Source: JABRWC01 sp039961675
GTDB taxonomy: Bacteria > Planctomycetota > Phycisphaerae > UBA1845 > Fen-1342
Direction: 5' to 3'
Assembly: GCA_039961675.1 (NCBI GenBank)
Contig: JABRWC010000017.1
Location: forward strand, 3,474-67,473
DNA length: 64,000 nucleotides
The position numbers and the translations under genes are program-made. The notes under the pieces were generated by a model that had not been told where the DNA came from, did not search any database, and saw nothing but the letters and a program-made list of their open reading frames with translations. Shown piece by piece: positions 1-6,302 of the stretch; the first letter of the stretch is position 1; every line of letters starts with the position of its first letter.

Positions 1-690
1 AACAAGGCGTATTGCGAGGTTCCGAAACAGCTCGTGCACGACTCGCGGATGCGCGGGCCGCAGGAGTTCGGCAAGGACGACCCGCGCGGCGTGCGCAAGG
101 AGCACGTCGGCCGACACTTGAAGCGCATCGCCGAGGGGGCCGCGAAAATTGCACAGGTTCGCAGGCGCGACGAGCGCGCCGTGCCAACGCTCCAGAATCA
201 CGACCTTCGCGGACCGAAGCGGCACATCGCCTGGATGGTGCGCGACTGGGCGCGGCACAACGCAGCTCGGATCATCGCCGAGGCCGAGAAGAACGAATGC
301 GACTTGATCGTCTTCGAGTCGCTGCGCGGCGTTCGCCTGCCCGGATACGACGAGCTGAGCGACGACAGCCGGCGCAAGAAAGCTGAGGGCGTCCTGTACG
401 CCTACGGACGGCTCCGCGCGAAGGTGCGGGAGAAAGCCGTCGAGCGCGGCATGCGCGTCGTCACGGTACCTTACTTCAAGTCATCGCAAGTGTGCTCACA
501 GTGCGGGCGGGTCCAGGAGAACACGGGGCTGTGGCGCAAGCACAAGCGGGAGCGCAAGTTCGTCTGCGAGCACAAGAAGTGCGGCGCACAACTCGACAGC
601 GACGCGAACGCGGCGCGCGTGCTGGCGCGGGTTTTCTGGCGCGAGATCACGCTGCCCGGCCCGGACAGCGGGCAACCCGCTCGCCGTTGA
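1..690 (+). CDS. Type V CRISPR effector (Cas12-type nuclease), C-terminal part
   Basis: The reading frame is open at the left edge, so only the last 229 residues are present. They hold the end of a RuvC nuclease domain: a RuvC-II stretch LIVFESLRG with the likely catalytic Glu at visible residue 106, a zinc ribbon with Cys165, Cys168, Cys189 and Cys194 (SSQVCSQCG and FVCEHKKCG), and RuvC-III in LDSDANAARVL with the likely catalytic Asp201. RuvC-I lies upstream, outside the window. The same architecture occurs in TnpB transposon nucleases, but the CRISPR array starting 207 bp downstream on the same strand favours Cas12. Such effectors cut DNA guided by crRNA. The subtype cannot be read from this fragment; the anti-repeat candidate downstream suggests a tracrRNA-dependent one. 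No adaptation genes (cas1, cas2, cas4) are visible, though they could lie upstream. Confidence 0.82.
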   Translation, partial: NKAYCEVPKQLVHDSRMRGPQEFGKDDPRGVRKEHVGRHLKRIAEGAAKIAQVRRRDERAVPTLQNHDLRGPKRHIAWMVRDWARHNAARIIAEAEKNECDLIVFESLRGVRLPGYDELSDDSRRKKAEGVLYAYGRLRAKVREKAVERGMRVVTVPYFKSSQVCSQCGRVQENTGLWRKHKRERKFVCEHKKCGAQLDSDANAARVLARVFWREITLPGPDSGQPARR

Positions 691-794
691 CGCCCGCTGC
701 CTGTTGCGTTAGACTTCAGGCGCCTTTGAGTCTTATGCGCGGAACACGCCCGGCGGACAGTTTGACCAACGGGACGGACCCCGAGCACGAAGGC

Positions 795-860
795 AAAATT
801 CGCCGCTTGGCAGGCAGTTGTTCGGTGTCGATTCGCGGTTATCGCGGCGGCGATCTGGCT
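795..860 (+). ncRNA. Candidate tracrRNA (anti-repeat) between effector and array
   Basis: The 207-bp gap between effector and array has no gene. Positions 801-817 read CGCCGCTTGGCAGGCAG, matching the reverse complement of the repeat core (CGCCGTTTGGCCGGCAG) at 15 of 17 bases. Upstream, AAAATT continues with A-A-A matches and two bases that would form G-U wobbles. Positions 824-831 read GGTGTCGA, the exact reverse complement of the last 8 bases of the repeat. The two matching blocks are in swapped order relative to a simple antisense copy, so one continuous duplex is not possible. A short hairpin (CGCG-gttat-CGCG) follows at about 833-845. RNA ends and promoter are not defined; a TTGACC at 762-767 is a possible -35 without a clear -10. 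Confidence 0.5.
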
Positions 861-897
861 TTAAGGCTAGTTGCCGTAGGTAGTTAGCTGGTGATCG

Positions 898-1859
898 GCT
901 GCGACTGCCGGCCAAACGGCGGGTTTCGACACCCACTACCAGCTATTCAGCATCGTCGCCCCAGCTGCGACTGCCGGCCAAACGGCGGGTTTCGACACCG
1001 GGCGCACCCATGGGTCTTTCCAGTCGGGTGCTGCGACTGCCGGCCAAACGGCGGGTTTCGACACCTCAGGAGAGTGGCGGTCTTCGTCTTGCGGCGCTGC
1101 GACTGCCGGCCAAACGGCGGGTTTCGACACCCTGTGCACGAGGATCGCCGGCTGCGTCAGCGCTGCGACTGCCGGCCAAACGGCGGGTTTCGACACCCTG
1201 GTCGCGGGCGAAGTCGACGCCGATCAGCTGCGACTGCCGGCCAAACGGCGGGTTTCGACACCCGGTACCGATGCCTTGTCTGCCATGATGCAGCTGCGAC
1301 TGCCGGCCAAACGGCGGGCTTCGACACCGCTAGACCACATGCACCGGTAGACCTCTCCGCTGCGACTGCCGGCCAAACGGCGGGTTTCGACACCCATACG
1401 CACCAAACGCCTGTATGATTCGCGGCTGCGACTGCCGGCCAAACGGCGGGTTTCGACACCGATTCTCCAGTGGTGTCCGTTCGGGCTTCTGCTGCGACTG
1501 CCGGCCAAACGGCGGGTTTCGACACCGGGAAGCGCGCGAGAATGACCGCGCGCAGGGCTGCGACTGCCGGCCAAACGGCGGGTTTCGACACCTCGTCCCA
1601 CTGTATTCCGTATCCGTCTCCCGCTGCGACTGCCGGCCAAACGGCGGCACGTTCCAACACCCAGAGACGCAGGCTGGAAGCCTGCGCTACGGCTGCGACT
1701 TCCGACCAAACGGCGGCAGGTTCCATCACCCAGAGACGCAGGCTGGAAGCCTGGGCTACGGCTGCGACTTCCGGCCAAACGGCGGGAGGTTTCAACACCC
1801 AGAGACGCAGGCTGGAAGCCTGCGCTACGGCTGCGACTGCCGGCCGGGTTTGGACGTCC
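898..1859 (+). CRISPR. CRISPR array, 11 canonical 36-nt repeats plus decayed tail
   Basis: Eleven nearly identical 36-nt repeats start at 898, 964, 1030, 1096, 1162, 1227, 1293, 1359, 1425, 1491 and 1557. They begin GCTGCGACTGCCGG and end GGGTTTCGACACC, with a short internal inverted repeat (GCCG...CGGC). Spacers are 30 nt, except one of 29 nt (1198-1226), and all look unrelated. The seventh repeat has one T-to-C change. From 1623 the repeats become 39 nt and degenerate, and the last one (1830-1859) lacks AAACGGC, which marks this as the old, leader-distal end. The leader would then be the 691-897 side, next to the effector. Open reading frames crossing the array are by-products of the 66-bp period. 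Confidence 0.97.
1623..1859 (+). repeat. Degenerate CRISPR tail with identical hairpin 'spacers' (69-bp units)
   Basis: Units start at 1623, 1692, 1761 and 1830, an exact 69-bp period. Each of the first three is a 39-nt CRISPR repeat variant with three extra bases (CAC, CAG or GAG) before GTTYCA, followed by nearly the same 30-nt sequence. That sequence contains CAGGCTGGAAGCCTG, which can fold into a hairpin, then CGCTACG. The same hairpin frame recurs in the 30-bp repeats at 50815-50958. It is therefore probably a dispersed genomic repeat and not acquired spacers. Confidence 0.85.
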
Positions 1860-2186
1860 GGATCACCGGCGCGACGTCTGTGCGACCGCCCGTGCCACCC
1901 TTTGTGCCACCCCCTCTGCCATTTCCTCGGCCACCCACGCTGCCATTTCCCCTGCCGCCACCTCTGCCACTCCCTCTGCCACCCCCGGCCCCCCCGGCGC
2001 CACCGCCTGTGCCACTCGTTGGTCCACCTGCTGGTCGCATAAGAAATGGGCTGGGGGCGACCTCCGGCAGGTTTCCCGCCGGCCTTGCGCATCGTATGGA
2101 ATCATTACTTCTTGGCGGCCGGCGCTGATCCGCAGCGCGACCGATTCGGACTCGATGGGGTCGGCCCCCGCCCGGGAGTTCCAGCC
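1860..2186 (+). repeat. Pyrimidine-rich TGCCA-type imperfect repeat block, no gene
   Basis: This stretch between the array and the FG-GAP gene carries no convincing gene. From about 1879 to 2036 it repeats TGCCA followed by CC, TT or CTCCC, roughly ten times at irregular 12-18 base spacing. The plus strand is strongly C/T-rich and the minus strand G/A-rich. The reading frames through it (Pro-rich on one strand, Gly-rich on the other) are low complexity and run into the CRISPR array, so they were not called. The rest, 2037-2186, shows nothing recognisable. Confidence 0.6.
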
Positions 2187-3662
2187 ATGCAACCGGCACA
2201 ATTTCCGCCATCCGTCTCGCCGCGCGCGCGATCCCATTCAAAGCCGAACCGCGCTGGTCTGGCGGCCGCCGCCGTGCTCGCCGGGATCGCAGCCCTTCCC
2301 GCGCTCGGCGAGTGCCTGCGCCAGTACGCGCTTTCGGTGCACGCGGCCGAGCTCGAAGCGGACGACCGCTTCGGCACCGCCGTGGCCATCGCCGGACGCT
2401 ATGCACTGGTCGGCGCCGTGCGCGACGACGACGGCGGCGGCAACAGCGGCGCGGTGTACGTCTACCGCTGGGTCGAGACCGACTGGGAGCTGGAGCGGAA
2501 GCTCGTCGCGCCGGACGCCGCGCCGGGCGACGAGTTCGGCTGCGCGGTGGCGATGAGCGGCGACGTGGCGGTGATCGGCGCGCGGCTCGACGACGATCGC
2601 GGGAACAGCTCCGGCAGCGCGTACGTGTACCGCCGCAGCGACGAGTCCGGCTGGGAGCTGGAGCAGAAGCTCGCCGCCGCGGACGGCGCCGCGGCGGACG
2701 AGTTCGGCGCCGCCGTCGCGTTGGCCGGAGACGTGCTCGTCGTCGGCGTGCGGCTGGACGACGATCTCGGGTCGCAGAGCGGGTCGGCGTACGTGTTCCG
2801 CTGGGATGGCCAGCAATGGTCGCAGGAGGCCAAGCTGCTCGCGGCCGACGGCGCCGCGGGCGACAACTTCGGATTCGCGGTCGCCACGGACGGCGTGACG
2901 ATCGCGGTCGGCGCTGATCGCGACGACGACGTGGCCGCCGACGCGGGCGCCGTGTATCTGTACCGGCAGGTCGGCGGCGCCTGGCAACAGAGCGAGCGGC
3001 TGACGGCCTGGGACGGCGCGAGCGGCGACCGTTTCGGCAGCGCGGTGGCGGTCCGCGGGGAGCACGTGCTGGTCGGAGCGCACCGCAACGACGAGGCCGC
3101 CAACGACGCCGGCGCGATGTACGTGTTTCGCGTCGAGGGCCGTCAGGCGCTGCCGGCGCAGAAGCTTCTGGCGCAGCCGCCGCACCAGGGCGACCAGTTC
3201 GGCGTGAGCGCAGCGGTCGGCGAGTCGCTGCTGATCGTCGGAGCCGGCTCGGACGACGAGGCCGGTACGAACGCGGGCGCGGCGCATCTGTATGCCTGGG
3301 ACGGCGAGGGCTGGACGTTCCGCACAAAGCTGTTCGCGCCGGATGCGGCGGCGTTCGACCAGTTCGGCGGGGCGGTGGCGCTGGAGCGGGACTACGCGCT
3401 CGCGGGCGCGTGGGCGCACGACGCGGCCGGCGCCGACGCCGGGTCGGCGTATGTGTTCGACGTGATCTGCTGGACGGCCTGTCCCGAGGACCTGGACGGC
3501 GACGGGCGCGTGGGGGTGGCGGACCTCTCGACGCTGCTCACCAACTTCGGCCGGTCGGACTCGCCTTCTCCCAAACAGGGCGACGTGAACCAGGACGGGG
3601 TGATCAACCTGGAGGACTTGGCGGCGCTGTTGGTGGTGTACGGGACGGCGTGTCCGGTCTAG
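2187..3662 (+). CDS. Secreted FG-GAP beta-propeller protein with C-terminal dockerin
   Basis: A 491-residue exported protein. The start at 2187 gives a signal peptide (basic SPRARSHSKPNRAG, hydrophobic LAAAAVLAGIAALPALGE); a longer frame from 2046 would lack one. The mature part has seven repeats of about 50 residues with the pattern D-x-F-G-x-A-V-A, V-G-A, D-D-D, G-x-A-Y-V-Y/F. These are FG-GAP/integrin-alpha-like blades expected to close into a calcium-binding seven-bladed propeller. The last 60 residues hold two dockerin-like calcium loops (DLDGDGRVGVADLSTLL and DVNQDGVINLEDLAALL). Dockerins bind cohesins in cellulosomes; in planctomycetes such tails are common without any known scaffold. 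No enzyme motif is visible, so the role is probably binding or surface display. Confidence 0.85.
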   Translation: MQPAQFPPSVSPRARSHSKPNRAGLAAAAVLAGIAALPALGECLRQYALSVHAAELEADDRFGTAVAIAGRYALVGAVRDDDGGGNSGAVYVYRWVETDWELERKLVAPDAAPGDEFGCAVAMSGDVAVIGARLDDDRGNSSGSAYVYRRSDESGWELEQKLAAADGAAADEFGAAVALAGDVLVVGVRLDDDLGSQSGSAYVFRWDGQQWSQEAKLLAADGAAGDNFGFAVATDGVTIAVGADRDDDVAADAGAVYLYRQVGGAWQQSERLTAWDGASGDRFGSAVAVRGEHVLVGAHRNDEAANDAGAMYVFRVEGRQALPAQKLLAQPPHQGDQFGVSAAVGESLLIVGAGSDDEAGTNAGAAHLYAWDGEGWTFRTKLFAPDAAAFDQFGGAVALERDYALAGAWAHDAAGADAGSAYVFDVICWTACPEDLDGDGRVGVADLSTLLTNFGRSDSPSPKQGDVNQDGVINLEDLAALLVVYGTACPV

Positions 3663-3720
3663 TGTTCTGTTTCAGAAATTCGCGGCATGATTCCGGGGCC
3701 GGCGCACCTCTGGTTCGCCC

Positions 3721-3739
3721 CGCAAAGCAGAGCTTTGCG
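3721..3739 (+). terminator. Hairpin downstream of FG-GAP gene (weak terminator candidate)
   Basis: CGCAAAGC and GCTTTGCG form a perfect 8-bp stem with a 3-nt loop, about 60 bases after the stop codon of the FG-GAP gene. No T-run follows, so it could equally be a repeat element. A second small perfect hairpin (GCCTTCG-aat-CGAAGGC) lies at 3809-3825. No gene was found in 3663-3941. Confidence 0.3.
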
Positions 3740-3854
3740 CTCACAAACTTTCGGGACGTATTTGGGAGACAGGACACCAGCGATAGGCGGCGACCGGAGC
3801 GAATCGGCGCCTTCGAATCGAAGGCCTGACGTCGTACAGCGGCGCAGGTATGAC

Positions 3855-3911
3855 TTTAGAAAAAAAAAACGTACCGGCGATCTTGACACAGGCATATGTG
3901 GTTGCTACGTT
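3855..3911 (+). promoter_or_regulatory. Consensus sigma-70 promoter with upstream A-tract
   Basis: TTGACA at 3883-3888 (perfect -35), a 17-base spacer and TACGTT at 3906-3911 (-10-like). An A-tract of ten or so A residues at about 3859-3869 sits where an UP element would be. The segment is conspicuously AT-rich for this genome. A start of transcription near 3918 would precede the AGGAGG at 3928-3933. This fixes the downstream gene start at about 3942 and rules out the upstream in-frame ATG at 3687, which would lie before the promoter. Confidence 0.65.
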
Positions 3912-3941
3912 GCGTCCGCAGACGCGCAGGAGGCAAGCGGC

Positions 3942-4343
3942 CTGAGGCAATTCGTTTCAGCGATCGCACTTGCCCGGTTTCTGGCCGGCGCGATGCTGCT
4001 CACATCGGGCGCCGCGATCGCCGATCAGGACCAATGCTATCATGTAACGCAGGATTACGAGCAGTGCCCAGACTGTGGCGGAAACTCCGTGTGCTTCTGC
4101 CTGTACGATGGCGCCGCGTGCCCGTCGGCGGATGTATTTTGCGCCACGCGCAACACGATCGCCACTGGCGGAAATGACTCCCTGCTCGCAACGCAGGTCG
4201 TATGCTCGACGTATCGCCAGTGCCAGTCGACGCTCGGCGGGCCGTGCCATCCTGAGACGAATAAGTGCAAGAAGGTCGGAATTCAGCAGATCACAATGTG
4301 GTGGCGCTACGAGACCGACGTCGGCCCGTGCATCCCGCACTGA
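3942..4343 (+). CDS. Small secreted Cys-rich protein of unknown function, probable CTG start
   Basis: A protein of about 133 residues with a signal peptide (LRQFVSAIALARFLAGAMLLTSGAAIA, cleavage before DQ) and about ten cysteines in the mature part (CPDCGGNSVCFC and others), suggesting disulfides outside the cytoplasm. The frame is open from 3687, but the upstream codons look non-coding and lie ahead of the promoter. The best start is CTG at 3942: AGGAGG at 3928-3933 is 8 bases upstream and the hydrophobic signal begins right after it. ATG at 3993 is an alternative but would truncate the signal peptide. I do not recognise the family. Automated callers that allow only ATG, GTG and TTG would probably give the longer frame from 3687. 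Confidence 0.6.
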   Translation: MRQFVSAIALARFLAGAMLLTSGAAIADQDQCYHVTQDYEQCPDCGGNSVCFCLYDGAACPSADVFCATRNTIATGGNDSLLATQVVCSTYRQCQSTLGGPCHPETNKCKKVGIQQITMWWRYETDVGPCIPH

Positions 4344-4438
4344 ACGGCTGAGTACGTTTCTCGTGTGACCGGGCACGGTTTCATACGAGAGGTGGTCCAC
4401 CGCCGCACATCCCGACGAGCAGCAAGTGAGGATGAGGC

Positions 4439-5896
4439 ATGCCGCTTTTTTCCCTCGCGCCGGGCTTGCTCCTGGTCGGGCTTCTGGCGCACGCGGAAGC
4501 GCCGCTCAAACCCGAAGCTCTGCGGCGCGCCGAGGAACGTCGTTCGGCGGCGGTGCTTCGTACCGGGCGAATCGAATATGCAATTACCTGGTACGGGCTG
4601 AACCTGCCGCAGGGGCAGACGCAGCAGACGGGTTACTACTCCTGGCGGTGCGCGGGCGATCGCTACATGGTCACGCTACAGGGAGATCAGGACGGCGTCT
4701 ACTTCCGCGGCCCGGACGGGGAACCGGTCACACCCTGGCTCAATCGCCCCGAACGCGTGCTCGCCGCCGACGGCGAGGTATGGCAACACATCGAAGGCAC
4801 TACCGAAGCGCATGTCTGGGGGGATGAGCAGCGGGACGGATATCACCTGTACGATCTGCGGCGGCTGGGAGTCAGCCCCGGCTATCCTGACGACGAGTTC
4901 AATGACCGCGACCGGCCGCCGGGATTGCCGGCGCCCGTGTACTCATCGAGTGAGACGGACGGGCTGCATGTCGTGACCCGTACCGTCGGAGACTGGGCCT
5001 CCCGATGGTGGATCGATCCGCGGCGCGACTGGAGCGTCGTTCGAACCGAGACGCTGCACAAGGGTGACGTGCTCGGCGCCTGGGAATACGAGCTGGCGCA
5101 GAGCCCGCAGGACGGCGTCTGGTTTCCGCGCCGAGCATCAATGCACCGGTTCACGGATGGACGGACCGAAGCGGCGGTCACATTCGAATTGTTCTCGGTC
5201 CAGTTCAACCGGCCGGACCAGCCGCTCGAGTTGACCCAGGCGGACATCGGAATCGAGCCGGGGCTCAACATCATCTACGAAACGGAGAACGCGCCGCTTC
5301 CATCCGGTCGGTGGGACGGCCAGAAGGTCGTGCCGGAGGAAGAGTTCCGGCGACGTGTTGACGCGGGCGAGATCGAGATCGGGCCGCGGGTCGCGCGCGC
5401 CTATGCCCAAGTCCGCGCAATGAACCGCACGCTGGGATCGGTTGCAGTCGGTTTGCCGGAAGGCGCGCTGGAACCTGCCGCGGCGTCTCGCCCTGCGTCA
5501 CGGCCCCAGAGCCGGCCGGCGGAGTCGGAGTGGCAGCGATACACGCGCAGTTTCATCGCCCGCTACCGTCTCGACGCGGACCAGTCGCAGAAAGCCTGGG
5601 CGATCTGCACACAGTGCGAGACGCGCGCCCAGGCACATCTGGCGCGCATGCGATCGACGCTGGACGAGATCGAGAAAGCGATCGGGCAGCTCGAGGCGCA
5701 CCCGGGCGACGATCATGTCGAGATTGAGCACCTTCGCACCCGGCGCGACGCGCTGCTTCGGCCCGTGGACCTGATATTTGAGAAAGAGCTCAAGCCGCGA
5801 CTGGATCGCCTCCCGACGCGGGCGCAGCGCGCCGCAGCGCACGACGTCGCCGCCGCATCCCAGCCGGCGCCATTCGAGCACGGCGTCAGCCCATAG
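4439..5896 (+). CDS. Secreted hypothetical protein, helical C-terminal region
   Basis: 485 residues with a short signal peptide (MPLFSLAPGLLLVGLLAHAEA). GAGGATGAGG lies just before the ATG. The central part (about 30-330) is rich in Trp, Tyr and Asp and predicted mostly beta. After a Pro/Ser/Arg linker (AASRPASRPQSRPAES, about 350) comes a helical segment of about 110 residues (FIARYRLDADQSQKAWAICTQCETRAQAHLARMRSTLDEIEKAIGQLE, written here as one region) that resembles the periodic helices of Spy/CpxP-like periplasmic proteins. I do not recognise the family. It starts 95 bp after the small Cys-rich gene and may be cotranscribed with it. Confidence 0.7.
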   Translation: MPLFSLAPGLLLVGLLAHAEAPLKPEALRRAEERRSAAVLRTGRIEYAITWYGLNLPQGQTQQTGYYSWRCAGDRYMVTLQGDQDGVYFRGPDGEPVTPWLNRPERVLAADGEVWQHIEGTTEAHVWGDEQRDGYHLYDLRRLGVSPGYPDDEFNDRDRPPGLPAPVYSSSETDGLHVVTRTVGDWASRWWIDPRRDWSVVRTETLHKGDVLGAWEYELAQSPQDGVWFPRRASMHRFTDGRTEAAVTFELFSVQFNRPDQPLELTQADIGIEPGLNIIYETENAPLPSGRWDGQKVVPEEEFRRRVDAGEIEIGPRVARAYAQVRAMNRTLGSVAVGLPEGALEPAAASRPASRPQSRPAESEWQRYTRSFIARYRLDADQSQKAWAICTQCETRAQAHLARMRSTLDEIEKAIGQLEAHPGDDHVEIEHLRTRRDALLRPVDLIFEKELKPRLDRLPTRAQRAAAHDVAAASQPAPFEHGVSP

Positions 5897-6302
5897 CTGA
5901 ATTCCTACTCCGCCATCGACGTGCCGGTGTGCGAACAGGCGCCAACCCCAGCCGCGGCTGTAGGCGGAGGGGTGACGCAGAGGCAGCGTCCGCACTGTCC
6001 CCTGCTCGCTTACGGTCGCGGCTCGGACCAGTCCCCGCTTCCGTACGCTCGCGGCTCGGATCAGCGGCACCCAATCGTGCACGGTCATTCAGCGCGACGC
6101 GAGATTCTTGAGCGCCGAACGCACACGTCGGCGGTGATAACACGTGACGTCCGTAGCGAATCGGCGTTGATTCCACCCCGGCCGCAAGCTACGGTGGAGA
6201 GCGCACGGCGGTTGCGAAGTCGGCCGCTCGCCGCGCTCCGTCGGCGAGCGTCGGGTCCGCCGGGTCGTCGTGAAGCGCGACAATTCCGAGGAGCAGCGTC
6301 GG
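5897..6302. other. 406-bp gap with two copies of a short dispersed repeat
   Basis: No gene is supported here. Two related copies of a short element lie at about 6007-6031 and 6036-6064, both containing CGCGGCTCGGAYCAG preceded by TACG. In one frame they read YARGSDQ or YGRGSDQ, a motif familiar from dispersed planctomycete repeats. The remainder shows nothing recognisable. Confidence 0.5.

Noticed and set aside
1..690. Reading the left-edge gene as an IS605/IS607 TnpB
   Set aside because: The RuvC and zinc-ribbon motifs are shared with TnpB, but a CRISPR array with an anti-repeat lies directly downstream and no transposon end or transposase is seen. Not fully excluded because the N-terminus is missing.
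891..2092. Long reading frames through the CRISPR array on both strands (for example 891-1418 plus and 1157-2092 minus)
   Set aside because: They exist because the 66-bp repeat-spacer period is a multiple of three and the repeat has no stop in those frames. The translated products are pure repeat and spacer sequence.
1825..3327. 500-residue minus-strand frame opposite the FG-GAP gene
   Set aside because: Arg/Pro-rich shadow of a GC-rich gene; the plus strand has a signal peptide, seven FG-GAP repeats and a dockerin.
3687..3941. Upstream extension of the Cys-rich gene to ATG 3687
   Set aside because: This stretch contains hairpins and the promoter, has non-coding composition, and lacks a ribosome binding site at 3687.
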